A stretch of DNA of 64,000 bases from Botrytis cinerea B05.10. Taxonomy: Eukaryota; Ascomycota; Leotiomycetes; Helotiales; Sclerotiniaceae. The position numbers were made by a program, and so were the translations under genes. The DNA lies in assembly GCF_000143535.2 (NCBI RefSeq), contig NC_037310.1, positions 3,100,001 through 3,164,000 of the forward strand. Direction: 5' to 3'. The stretch's first letter is position 1; each line of letters starts with the position of its first letter. A model generated the notes under the pieces. It worked only from the letters and a program-made list of their open reading frames with translations. It was not told the origin of the DNA and ran no database searches. Shown here one piece after another: positions 33,099 through 43,729 of this stretch.

Positions 33099-34034
33099 TT
33101 ATACCGCTTGATTAATCCCCGCGACTCCAAGTAAGCCTCCTAGCGATTCAACCCTATACTTTCTCTTTTTTAACCCTCCAAGAACCAACTCAATCTCAGC
33201 AGCCGAATACGATCGCCTATCGTGCATGATGATGATACCCCCCGGTCTCGCCATACTCAAAACATGCTTTGCGTTAATCCTCGCATTATGGATTTGCGGA
33301 TCATGAGGATAGATACTCCCCAGCGCAACGCGATAACCCCATTGCTTTGCTTTCTCCAGCATTTGCGCATTGAAGAATCCGGAGCCGGGACGAAAATACT
33401 TGGGCGGGATTTTGGAACCGGAGATTGGACGATTGGGGGGCAGAAGATCTTCAACTTCTTTGACTTGACGCTCCAGCTCTGAGATGGGGAGGGAGATGGA
33501 TGGCTCGTCGGCCCAGGCGTGATTTCCTAACTCGTGACCTTCGTCGTGGATACGTTGGATGAGAGAGGGGTGCGCGGAAACTTGGCTTCCGATGATGAAA
33601 AATGTGGCTTTGGAGTCGTAGATCTTGAGTAAATCTAAGATTCGGGATGTTTCTTCGGAAGGTGCATCGTCGATTGTTAGAGCGATAACACGGTGGGCAT
33701 GTGAGAGAGGGATTTGAAATAGTACGTCAGGATATTTCCATCGGAGGTAATTGATGACGAATTGGGGAGGTTTGTAAATGGTGTATCCCAATAAGAGGAC
33801 GACGAAAAGTAGAGCTAGGAGCACCAGGAGAATCATCTTTATCATGTGGAAAGATGATTGAGGGTGGAATCGAGTCGGCAAATCATAGGAGTCTACACCG
33901 CGCTCTTCGTCATCTATCTTGACATGCTTTGTGGGACCTGGTGCAAACCACGATGAGGAGGTACTATAACGCTGGATTCTGCGTATGAGACCACCTATTC
34001 TGAGACGCATTGGAATGTGAAATGTTGATAGCAA
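33099..34034 (-). CDS. Membrane-anchored polysaccharide deacetylase (CE4/NodB fold)
   Basis: Single exon, 311 residues. A cytosolic N-terminus is followed by one membrane helix (about 64-84), giving a type II protein with the catalytic domain outside or in the lumen. NodB motifs: TIDDAP (120-125; Asp122 as base, Asp123 for metal), HELGNHAWADEPS (167-179), FRPGSGFF (214-221), and IIIMHD (267-272) with the C-terminal catalytic His271. CE4 enzymes remove N-acetyl groups from chitin-like polymers. In the second motif the usual H-x3-H metal pair is His172 and Asp176. The arginine motif is RPGSG rather than RPPYG. These changes suggest a distinct subgroup; activity on chitin is not assured. A second ATG at 34010 would shorten it by 8 residues. 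Confidence 0.88.
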   Translation of the reverse strand: MLSTFHIPMRLRIGGLIRRIQRYSTSSSWFAPGPTKHVKIDDEERGVDSYDLPTRFHPQSSFHMIKMILLVLLALLFVVLLLGYTIYKPPQFVINYLRWKYPDVLFQIPLSHAHRVIALTIDDAPSEETSRILDLLKIYDSKATFFIIGSQVSAHPSLIQRIHDEGHELGNHAWADEPSISLPISELERQVKEVEDLLPPNRPISGSKIPPKYFRPGSGFFNAQMLEKAKQWGYRVALGSIYPHDPQIHNARINAKHVLSMARPGGIIIMHDRRSYSAAEIELVLGGLKKRKYRVESLGGLLGVAGINQAV

Positions 34035-35680
34035 GCTCTGATCATGCTTGGAGCGGGATGGTAATTGGGTCGTAGATGACCTTGTAGATGACCTTGCTCT
34101 CTCTATCCACCTAGATAGTTATCTTCCTAGGTACGAAATAGGGGAGAATGTTTGTCAAGGTCAACATCTGATGTGGCTGAAACTATGTAGCTGCTGTCCC
34201 CTCCCCTTCTTCTGCTCTCCAGCCACATTTACGAGCCACCAATTCTTATCGGTCGACCTTATCTAATGTCCCGAGGTTTGTTTCGTTTTTCATCTCGGCC
34301 AGATCCTGTAGATGATAGTCAAGACATTGATTGTTGGGTTGTAATGATTTCGGTTGCAATATTACATTACCTACCTCATAATGCAGAGGTGACATTCTTC
34401 GAGAGCGAAGAGGCTTGTTTTATTAACTTTCAGCTAAAGAGTCGGAGCTGCCCGAGAAAGCATGATGATATGAATGCCGGTCAGGAAGTAGGGAGTGTGC
34501 ATCATGTATCATAATATGTCTCTAGTAATCACTTGCACTTGAATGGCTGGCTACCGGAACCTTATTTGGTATGTACACAGCACGTCGACAGAGGGACCTG
34601 CGACCTGGTAGATCTTACCATCTCGTCACCCAGTCTGTCTACTCTGCTCATATGTCCCATCCCATCCTGCTGCTCGTCAAGGAGGACCAAGACGTGCAAC
34701 GTGCTCCATGTTGGAGATAAGCTTAAATCATTTCTATTTTTCACAACAATCGACCAAATTCTGTGAGGACATCATCAACTAACTACACCGGTGGCATATA
34801 TGAACCCGAATGCCTGTCGTCGATGTGAACCTTGGAAGTTAGTCAATCCGTGGGGCGAACCCCCCGACGGGGAAAACGATGACATTCATTCATTCACATT
34901 TGCTAAATGCGGTGTGAGATTTTACAGCTGACGCTCCGATTCCTTGGTCTGGCATCTTTTCCTCCAATTTGCCTCCCAAGTCTTCTTGAAACCATTCCCA
35001 AAAAGATCAAGGCCACTAGATACGTAAATGGCACGGCACAGCCTCGTCTTCAATGTATATGCACACACATGTACATGTACATGTGCATGTACAGAGTAAT
35101 TATTAGGAGTCTGACCATCAATTCAATTCAATCAATTCAATTCAACCGAATCCAATCAAATCTCGACTTGGTTTGCCCTTCATTGGCGCCTGAAATCGGA
35201 TCCATTTCACGACGAGAATCTATCCACGTGCGGATTCATATTTCTTGGCCTCCAACGGTCTCTCCAAACGAGTTGTGCTTGAGGGAGAAAAATATGTTTT
35301 AATTATCACCAAACCTGATCTTGCCCTAACCTACAAGCTCACGGAGATTTTTGAAGTTATCGGGTCTCTCTCAGGTCTGTTACTGCGAAAATTTTCCATC
35401 CCATGTCGAACTTTATCTGATTTCTGCCCAACAGGTATCATCGAAAGGTTCGACTCGCATCTAGAGTGTCTCACATGTACTGTGATCGCCTCAATAGAGT
35501 GTTGTATATCCATAGTACTTTTTGGTGACTCTGGCAAGGCTGCGAAACCACCTGAGGATACTTTGGGATTTCCAGTTGCGACGAAATTATCTTTTGAGGG
35601 GCATCGAGATAAATTCTCATCACCATTTGTTCTACAGATTCGTTTGTCTGCAATATTGTCGTCGCGAAGGACTTTTCAGC
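34035..35680. other. Divergent intergenic region with alternating pur-pyr tract
   Basis: 1.6 kb between the deacetylase (minus) and the permease (plus). Contains an ACATGTAC-repeat tract at 35067-35092 and AATTCAATC-type repeats at about 35118-35160. A plus-strand ORF (35245-35700) overlaps the permease start but shows no conserved motif. Confidence 0.5.
35067..35092. repeat. Self-complementary (ACATGT)n tract
   Basis: ACATGTACATGTACATGT followed by GCATGTAC: alternating purine-pyrimidine DNA that is its own inverted repeat, able to form a cruciform or Z-DNA. It is about 590 bases upstream of the permease start. Confidence 0.8.
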
Positions 35681-38080
35681 ATGGCGGCAGAAAATCTTGA
35701 CACCAATAAAATTAAAGAATGGCGATCTATAATCACTCTCATTGTTTTTGTCATAACTAGTAAGTGCTAACTATTTCTCGAACATGCTGCTTTTCCAGGA
35801 AGGGGTAGTTGACTTTACCTGAATCACATAGATATCATCGTTCTTTTCCCGTTTCATATTCCAGTATATGTTCCCCGAAAATTATCAAACGCTTTTCTGG
35901 ATACCTTGAGTCATTTGCGATTGATCTCGCCAAGGGAGGAAGATCACCAGCATGATCACCAAGATGGCGAAAGTGGAAAAGTCTCGCGTTTCGTTAAATT
36001 GAACTTCCCTTTGAATTTCGTGACAGCACCTTTGATAGCAGATCTCTTTCTGCTCGCTATCTTGGCAATCGGCCGACAAGAAGTACACGATGGGACAGTT
36101 GGGGCAAATAGTATCAATCCGATTGATATTATGGTTTTCTTCATTACCCTAGCATACATTGCCATTTCGATCGATGCTTCTGGTCTCATCAGATATCTGG
36201 CTTTCAAAGTGCTTCAAAAGGGAGGTAAAGTTGGACATAGACTGTTCTTCTTCCTTTACGCATTCTTTTTCTGCCTGGGGGCCTTCATCGGAAATGATCC
36301 CATTATTCTGTCCGGTACTGCATTTCTTGCTTACTTGACTAGAGTATCGAGTAATATTGTTCACCCAAGAGCATGGATTTTCTCTCAGTTCGCAATCGCC
36401 AATATTGCTTCGGCCATTCTTGTCTCTTCTAACCCAACCAATCTTGTATTAGCTGGCGCATTTGGTATCAAGTTTATCAATTACACAGCGAACATGATTG
36501 TTCCAGTCGTTGCAACAGCGATCGTTTTATTCCCATTCTTGCTATATATCGTCTTCGCTGACGAGGCTCTGATTCCACTTTCGATCAAAATGCACGAGCT
36601 CTCTGAGGAAGCCAAGGCCAAGAAGCCTGTAAATCCGAATATCCCCAATGCTAAAGGAAGCTCCGGCGAGGAACAGGAGAATGAGCCCTCGGAAAACAAG
36701 CAACTTTCTCTCGAGGAAATTATGAATCCTTTTGTTGATAAGAAAGGCGCAGCTTTTGGAGCTATTCTCATGGCCGTAACACTCATTATGGTTTTGGTTC
36801 TTAATGCTATTAGTCAGAGTAAAGGCGAATATCCAGTGTTCTGGGTGACTTTGCCAGCGGCCTTTGTGATGTTTGTTTGGGAGATTTCATTAGGGTGGAT
36901 TAACCGACATGAAACACGCGAGATCGCTCGCAATGGACGACACGAATTCGAACTTGCCCGAGCCGAGCGAGAGATCAAAGAAGAGCAAGAAGCGAGTCAA
37001 GTCATCTCGGAACAGGAGAAGCGAGATATTCCAAGTCCGAATGGAGCTTCTTTAAAGTTGACAAAATCGCCCGAAGAGTTCGAGATGAAGTTAATAGAGG
37101 GCGAAAATGACCCAGGGAATAGCCGAACCCCCACGCTTTTGGTGTCGGAAAGTTTCAATGCGCAAACACAAAAACAGAGTGATCGTTTGGACTCCTCTAT
37201 CTCGACCCTCGTTCCAACAGAAGACAATCTACAAAACAGTCGCTCTTCGACCAGTGCAATGAGCGCACTAGATGAGAAGAAAGAATCAAAGCTCACGGAA
37301 TCTCCTTCTTCCCCATTAGGAGTCTTGGGACCTCGCATAAGTCATGAATTGGAGTCAAATAACCGAGCAATATCCGAGAAAGCTTCCCGTAAGGTCGAGC
37401 TTCAAAACCAGCGCGGGCGTCCAACACTAGTTTCGCTTTTTGGCGAGGCATATCTATGGTGTCAAGAAACATTCCCAACTGTCACAGCAGTAGTTGCCCA
37501 TCTTCCTTTCGCCCTTGTTCCATTTGCGTTTTCAATGTTCGTTCTTGTACAAGCGTTAGTGACCAAAGGATGGGTCCCAGTATTCGCTTACGGCTGGGAC
37601 CACTGGGTTGACAAGACCGGTACCGTTGGGGCAATTGGCGGGATGGGATTTCTCTCCTGTATTCTATGTAACGTGAGTATCTCTTTATCAATACCTTGCT
37701 ACTCTCTCAAAACTAATCTAACTCCTTTGCTATAGTTTGCAGGCACAAACATCGGCACCACAATCCTTCTCTGTCGCGTAATCCAAGCATGGCAAGAAAT
37801 CCACCATAACAATGGTCTCCCCATTAGCGAACGCGCTTTCTGGGGAACAGTATATTCGATGGCTATCGGAGTAAACTACGGAGCTTTTAGCACTGCTTTC
37901 AGCGCGTCGTTGGCTGGCTTGTTGTGGAGAGATATTCTGGGTCGGAAACATATCCATGTTAGAAGGCTGGACTTTGCAAGGGTCAATTTACCGATTGTTG
38001 CGATTTCTATGGCGGTGGGTTGTGCGGTGCTTGTGGGCCAGATTTATGTCGTGAGGGGTAATGGTCGTTATGATGCGTGA
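35681..38080 (+). CDS. ArsB/citrate-transporter-like (IT superfamily) permease
   Basis: Exons 35681..35759, 35865..37672, 37736..38080 give 743 residues. Intron 1 has GTAAGTGCTAAC, intron 2 GTGAGT..TATAG. Around ten membrane segments are split by a hydrophilic cytoplasmic loop of about 170 residues (roughly bases 36900-37430). Conserved membrane motifs are NDPIILSGTAFLAYLTR, SNPTNLVLAGAFGI, and FAGTNIGTTILLCRV at the start of exon 3, corresponding to the paired re-entrant signatures of ArsB, NhaD and citrate transporters (ND..x and SNPxN). Such proteins move anions or exchange Na+/H+; fungal members are loosely annotated as arsenite or anion permeases. No ars genes lie nearby, so arsenite as substrate is not supported by context. 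Start at 35681 is the first ATG in frame after the upstream stop region. Confidence 0.87.
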
Positions 38081-39430
38081 GTGGCAGGGAGGTGGCTTTT
38101 GATCGTGGGAGAGGGGGAAAATAGACTTTTTTATGTATTATGATGAGATGATTAGAATTCACATTTCTCGCTAGCATTATTCATTCAAGGACTGGATAAA
38201 TCATTATTGTCTCGACAACATCTGAGGAATTGCTCAGTGGTTGGTTGTTTGATTTTAATCAATTTTGTTGCAGGCTTTGATATTTTGATGATATTAATTT
38301 ACACAATAGACTTTCTCCTTCTCCTTTTCCTTCTCCTTCTTCTTCTTCCTCCTCCACACCACTACTCTCAATCCACAACTAACTAACTGCCATACACATC
38401 TCTCAACTATCTGCTACCCAGATCTCGAATTCCGCACCCAAAACCCCATCATAACATAAAGTTTCCCAGCTCCGTAGACCTCGTGCCCAGCAAAGAAATC
38501 AGCACACTACATTCTAATAAAAAATATAAACGTCTCGCACGAGTGTGCTTTTCCCGATTCCTTTGTTAGATAGTGTTGGAGTTAGAGTGGAAGCGATGGA
38601 ATTGATTGGAATCATGAGAGTGAATCAATTATTGGAGAAGTTGGGATAGAACGGTTTTCCGATGAGGTTGCTTCTTGGAGAATAATGTGAGCCGGGGCTT
38701 TTGAGTTAGGGGTGTGGAATTTGAGTGGTTGTGGGGGGGAGGGGGGTTATAGATTATGGTTTTGAGATGGAGGCTTTTATTCTCGGGGGTTGGAATTATT
38801 TGGTATTGGAGTACAGTACTAAGTACTAATGCTACTTGTATGAGAGGGATACGAATGACGTAGCACCTACGATGGTAGGTCCCAACTGTCAAAATTGTAT
38901 TCTGTTTAAAGAGCTGGTTATTTACAGGAAATAGTAGGCCTTAAATGAGGGCTACTGAAAGAGCTAGTCTTCTCTGTATTCGCTTACGTAATACAATGGG
39001 TATTGAATTGAAGTCATTCACCTACGTTTATGCAATTGTTGTGGTTCAGAGCTCTTGAAGAAGCTCTTATCTTAAAGGCTGTTCATATTATACTTCGCAG
39101 ATTGATACCTTGAATACGGATATATAATACCTGTTTACTTAATGGGTGTCGAAGTTTGTTCGATTACTGAAGGTTCTGTGCAGCGAGGAGATAGTAAGAC
39201 TAGATGTCTATCGCATTGTACACGAATTGAAAATTTCTCTTTGACTCGGAAACAAACTCGCAGTGTTTTTATCTGATCATAACGAGATGCACAGTTGATA
39301 TGAGGTTCCGAAATTGTGTAATCTGGGTATCCGACGGCACTATTAATAAGATGGAACCCTTCCCAATATATGCAATCTCAAAGGAAGCTCTTGTAGTAAG
39401 ACTGGAAATAATGTATTATATGTTTATCCA
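38081..39430. other. Intergenic region
   Basis: Between convergent genes. CTCCTTCTTCTT pyrimidine repeats at about 38311-38352; otherwise no recognisable feature. Confidence 0.5.
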
Positions 39431-40423
39431 TTATCCGATATTCCTAGCATATACAAATCGTATCTTTGGAACTTTCCACCCATAGCCCCTTTCCCGACGA
39501 GAAAATAGACGTTCCAAACCTGGATACATCCCTCTATCATCCAATTGAGGAAATCTTAATCCATCACCACCTTTATCAACTTCCCTCTTTACATCCTCCA
39601 ATCTCCTCCTCACTCTCTCTTCTGCATCAACCATCTCAAACGATACTTCCGTATCTCCTTCCGCAGTCCCCTTACCCCCCTCCACATCAAGCACAAAATA
39701 AACCTCTTCCAAACACTCAAACAAATACAACACGCAAACCAATCCATACCAACCAACCTTGAATCGCTTCCTCCAATAATAACTATCCTCCTCGTAATCT
39801 AGAACCGCATAATCCAATGCCACCTTCCGCACATCCTCGTATCTCTGCATATGGCTTTCGGAATAACCGATGGATAGCTTCTTCACCGTTGGAATCCCCT
39901 TGAACCAAAAAATATCGGTATCCCAATTTACCAAATCGCTTCCGGGATAGGCGAGAAAAGAATTGGAGCCGAAAGGTGTAGTGGCCGGATGGGAGATCTG
40001 GGGTTGAGGATGGATATGCATTCGCTGTAAGGTTTCTAACCAGCAGGTCTGTTGGTAGATAGAGCGAGATTCGTGCGATATTAGCAGCGAGGGATGGAGA
40101 TGGGGTGATCGGGATAGCATCAGAGGCCAGGGGTCTGGAGCTGTGGGTTGGGAGCCGAGAGCCGTGATGTGGATGCGGGGAAAGGTGAAATAGATAGCCC
40201 ATATCATGGCGCGGATTTCGGAAGGGAGTTGGGAGAAGAAGTGGAATTCGGGAATCGGTTTGATAGGGGGCTTGATCGGAGATGAGCGAAGGGGAGTCAG
40301 GGAGAGGAGTTTCGAGAGCTGGCGAGGATGGTATGGTGAGAGGAAAGTCTTGAGGGATCGTTTTGACTTTGGGTAGAGGGTGGGGAGGACAGCGTCTTCT
40401 TGTTTAGTATGTGATGAATGCAT
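39431..40423 (-). CDS. 2EXR-domain protein
   Basis: Single exon. I choose the ATG at 40423 (MHSSHTKQED), 330 residues; an ATG at 40462 would add 13 residues with no clear benefit. The 2EXR motif is FHFFSQLPSEIRAMIWAIYF about 60 residues in, followed by ITALGSQP and the later block LLISHESRSIYQQ, the normal two-part pattern of this fungal family. The C-terminal half contains DIFWFKG, DVRKVALDYAV, and a charged, possibly coiled segment. 2EXR proteins are numerous in Pezizomycotina; no biochemical function is established to my knowledge. No membrane segment or signal peptide. Confidence 0.82.
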   Translation of the reverse strand: MHSSHTKQEDAVLPTLYPKSKRSLKTFLSPYHPRQLSKLLSLTPLRSSPIKPPIKPIPEFHFFSQLPSEIRAMIWAIYFTFPRIHITALGSQPTAPDPWPLMLSRSPHLHPSLLISHESRSIYQQTCWLETLQRMHIHPQPQISHPATTPFGSNSFLAYPGSDLVNWDTDIFWFKGIPTVKKLSIGYSESHMQRYEDVRKVALDYAVLDYEEDSYYWRKRFKVGWYGLVCVLYLFECLEEVYFVLDVEGGKGTAEGDTEVSFEMVDAEERVRRRLEDVKREVDKGGDGLRFPQLDDRGMYPGLERLFSRRERGYGWKVPKIRFVYARNIG

Positions 40424-40462
40424 GGTGATTATAACAACCAGACGCAGACATTCAAACAACAC

Positions 40463-41479
40463 GTTCTCGAAGGTTCTTATAATATCAAATGTGTTGACGA
40501 TCTAATTGTGCAGTTTTTAAGCTCAAAGCATCTAGAGAATCGTTCGTAAAACAGTCGAATGGTATTCGTCAAAATCCCGGTTTCTCAAAGCACAAAGAGA
40601 GCCATAGAGAATGTGGGATTCAAACAAAACGCGCGCCAATGCATCCCTATACTTATAGCCAAACGCATCCAACATTCCTCTCCTAATCACCCTCTCAGGT
40701 TTCCTCAGACCGATTTCGACGTGGATGATACATGCATATTCAGTAAGCACTAATATCCACATTTCCGGGATATTCTAAACTCGACCTCTCGGAGGATTTA
40801 CCTTTGATCCACAATTGGAAGGTGATGCATGTAAGACATATGGAAAACACGTGGCACCCATGCATCTCTCGTGCCATTCCTGAACAGAGTATACCGCATC
40901 TTGCAAAACTGTTGAGATGAACTACTCGGCAGTGACTTTCCTTTGTCGATGCAGGCCGAGCCAAAAAGAAATCTTTGTTAACTTCACATGTCTATTAAAT
41001 ATGTCCTGTCTATTAGTATTAAATCAGTACCAATCGATACATTATTTCTTTACCCGGTTACATTTGTGGATTGTATAGTGAATTTATATAATTCTGAAGC
41101 TTTATTAAAGAAAAGTAAATATAACGTTATTTTTAGTCGGAAAGGGGGCATGATATGTTTGACGGGACAAGGATCACTCCATCCCCTAACTTTTACAACG
41201 CTAGAGGGTGCCCCAAGCTGGATATTGATTCCGGAAAGATTGTTCCACTTCTCATGGACCTACAGCAAAACGAGAAAGTGATAAAGAAATTTATTTATCA
41301 AAAGTAATAACACACTACTATGTAGTATATACAGCATCAGAACCCAATATTAATAAAAAAAACTCCCCACAACACAATCAAAGAACCCTAATTACTATTC
41401 CCGTCTACACTCTCCAGTCCATCCCAATTTGACCTCTCAATTCTACACAAATACACATCAATGTGAAATCTCAGTACTC
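40463..41479. other. Intergenic region
   Basis: About 1 kb. A 76-codon minus-strand ORF at 40532-40762 is protein-like in composition but matches nothing I know. The part next to the tannase 3' end is AT-rich. Confidence 0.5.
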
Positions 41480-43225
41480 CTAGTAGACAGGAACCTTAAA
41501 TGCATCAAAGGTGTAAGTCCAGCTCTCAATAGAATCCTCATCATTGACACAATCGAAGGTAGTGCTGTTGCCCTGCCAGAGAGGACGAGTTGGCCATTGA
41601 CATAGCATCTGAGTCTCGCCTGCATAAGTACCCGAAGATACAGTCGCATTAAGAGCAGTTGGTTTGACTCCATTCTCAACCCAATCGATCATAATTTCCA
41701 TATTGTTCTCGGGATATGGACCAGGCTGAAGAGAGTTGGTACCGCAATGGGCTGCGCCAGGAACAAGGTAGAATTGATACCAGTCCTGAAGTGCCTCTAG
41801 ACTCTCTTCGGCCGTAGCGTCGCCGTACATGCTGGATCGAACAGCTTGCCAGTAGTGTACGGATGAGGCGGATGGGATACTTGGATCGGATTCACCATGG
41901 TAGTGAAGCAACTTACCCCCGGAAGATTGGAAAGTAGTTAGATCAGGGAGGGTAGTTTGCAAGCTATCCATAAATCTCACCATACCAATGTTCATCCACT
42001 CAACAAGGGTGTCGTAAGTAACATTGTCAAGGTCGGAAAGATTGTCGAGATCGAGCAATTGAACGTACTTGGTGACAAACATTCCTCCAGTAGATGGAAT
42101 GCTTAGTTCCCAGGATCCAGTTTCGTTGTTATATGTAGTAGCGGCATCTCCAAGGTTGGAAGCGATCTGCCAGGATAGGTATGCACGTTGATTATCGGAA
42201 TTGTGGAGACCGTCATAAATGGCTTGAGCGACAGCGACGGCCTCAGCAGTCACTGTTCCATTCTGTTCAGGTGTAGTGCTGGTTGTACTACCTTGTGCAC
42301 GCTTACTAAATCCGAAACCGAGAGAAGAGGAGGTAGTTGCTGCGCAGTAGTATGATTCCCCGATAATCGAACTGAGGTTGAAGTTGAGCATACAGAGATC
42401 TGTACGAGAAACCACACCGTCTGTTCGTCCATCTAAGGGATCGCAAGCAGCGATGGTAGCATTCACAATTTTATCCATTTCACAAGGTGGAGGGTAGTAA
42501 TCCAATGTGTGTTCAACAGCGGATGAGAACACGTGATGAACTTGTTGCTGTGAGAAACGGAAAGCTGGAGCACCCGCGATAACTCCATCGTACTCCTTAC
42601 CCCAGCGCTGGACTTGACTCATACCCTCTCTTCCTCCATCAGAACATCCTTCATAATATGTATAGACCTTCGTGTCATCGGACAAGCCGTAGAAGCCCTT
42701 CGTGAGCGACTTTCCAACCAGAGTCATCTCGCCTAATGCTTGGTACCCAAACATGTACGTCGCGTCCCAATTGATGGACCCGTTGCCATATAGGACTACC
42801 TCATCATAACTGTAGTCGAAGGCATCGTATCCTGCATCAGTGGCACCACCAACGGCACCATACGCAAGCCCTCCAGTTGCATCACTGGAAAGAGAATAAC
42901 CACCTCCACCGCCGACATAGAAGCGATTTTCAAAATCAGAAGGACTTGGGAAGGCATACTTGATGATCACCTTATCGTTCTTTCCGGTGTGTGTGTAGGT
43001 AACTGTAACATTACAGTAGGTGTAGGTGGCAGTGCTTCCCATACCAGCAGATGCATTGTAAACAGCGCCTGCCGTTACGGCTGAAGGGATCAAATCGATG
43101 CCCAGCAAGGTCCCATTTGCAGGTATGGCGGCCTGAACATTGGATATGGTGCACACATCGGAAAGCGATGCAGCATTCGCTGTCACCGCAAGAGCTGCGA
43201 TGGCTGCGCGCGAGGATTGGCGCAT
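41480..43225 (-). CDS. Secreted tannase / feruloyl esterase family protein
   Basis: Single exon. The ATG at 43225 (MRQSSRAAIAALAVTANA) starts directly with a signal peptide, so I prefer it to the ATG at 43264; it gives 581 residues, normal for the family. The catalytic serine lies in GCSDGGREG, the acid in HGESDPSIP and the histidine in GAAHCGTN; the cysteines next to Ser and His form the CS-D-HC arrangement known from fungal feruloyl esterase B and tannases. GGGGGYSL and VIAGAPAFRF are further family blocks. Many N-glycosylation sites and ten or more Cys agree with secretion. Substrates would be phenolic esters such as gallotannins or feruloylated wall polysaccharides. A TATATA element lies about 130 bases upstream. 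Confidence 0.93.
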   Translation of the reverse strand: MRQSSRAAIAALAVTANAASLSDVCTISNVQAAIPANGTLLGIDLIPSAVTAGAVYNASAGMGSTATYTYCNVTVTYTHTGKNDKVIIKYAFPSPSDFENRFYVGGGGGYSLSSDATGGLAYGAVGGATDAGYDAFDYSYDEVVLYGNGSINWDATYMFGYQALGEMTLVGKSLTKGFYGLSDDTKVYTYYEGCSDGGREGMSQVQRWGKEYDGVIAGAPAFRFSQQQVHHVFSSAVEHTLDYYPPPCEMDKIVNATIAACDPLDGRTDGVVSRTDLCMLNFNLSSIIGESYYCAATTSSSLGFGFSKRAQGSTTSTTPEQNGTVTAEAVAVAQAIYDGLHNSDNQRAYLSWQIASNLGDAATTYNNETGSWELSIPSTGGMFVTKYVQLLDLDNLSDLDNVTYDTLVEWMNIGMVRFMDSLQTTLPDLTTFQSSGGKLLHYHGESDPSIPSASSVHYWQAVRSSMYGDATAEESLEALQDWYQFYLVPGAAHCGTNSLQPGPYPENNMEIMIDWVENGVKPTALNATVSSGTYAGETQMLCQWPTRPLWQGNSTTFDCVNDEDSIESWTYTFDAFKVPVY

Positions 43226-43352
43226 ATTGGTGAATTGAATAAAAGTATTGAATAAGAGGAACAAGACCGAATCAAAAGAATGTTCGAGTTGGGTTAGAAC
43301 AACGAATGTAAAGCAAGTGCCGAGAGTAAACCATCACCGGGACTTGCAAAGC

Positions 43353-43363
43353 ACTATATATAA
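43353..43363 (-). promoter_or_regulatory. Putative TATA box of the tannase gene
   Basis: Reads CTTATATATAG on the minus strand, about 130 bases before the chosen start codon and in an otherwise mixed-composition stretch. Distance fits a leader of roughly 100 bases. Confidence 0.45.
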
Positions 43364-43704
43364 GTTATTGCCAACTTGATTAGACATTGGGCGGTACCTT
43401 TCATCGTCATGACCTTGCAGAGAAGACGACCAGGAGTACAGCGTCGCCGCGTCATGTGTAGACGCATAGGTCCATCCGTAAGATTAGCTCAAGACGTAGA
43501 AACAAAGATAGGTGATCGCTTCGCTTTGGCGAAACGAAGTAAAATGTCAAGCGGAACTTTCCTTGGCTACATTTTGACTACACCTCTCTTTCTAGCCTCG
43601 TAAGCTACGTCAGAAGAATGTCACTCCATAAGCTAAAGATTTATGTTACCCCCGGTATAGGGCTGGGGTGGAATCTCCTTATTCTAACGAAGTAAATGTA
43701 GCGT

Positions 43705-43718
43705 ACGGTAGCTACCGT
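43705..43718. promoter_or_regulatory. 14-base palindrome upstream of the tannase gene
   Basis: ACGGTAGCTACCGT is perfectly self-complementary and lies about 480 bases upstream of the tannase start. Palindromes of this kind can be binding sites of dimeric regulators such as Zn2Cys6 proteins; the assignment is speculative. Confidence 0.35.
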
Positions 43719-43729
43719 GCAGGGTTACG

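Noticed and set aside
35245..35700. 151-codon plus-strand ORF before the permease
   Set aside because: Overlaps the permease start in another frame and has no motif; probably chance in leader DNA.
40532..40762. 76-codon minus-strand ORF upstream of the 2EXR gene
   Set aside because: Protein-like composition but no recognised family and no splice partners found.
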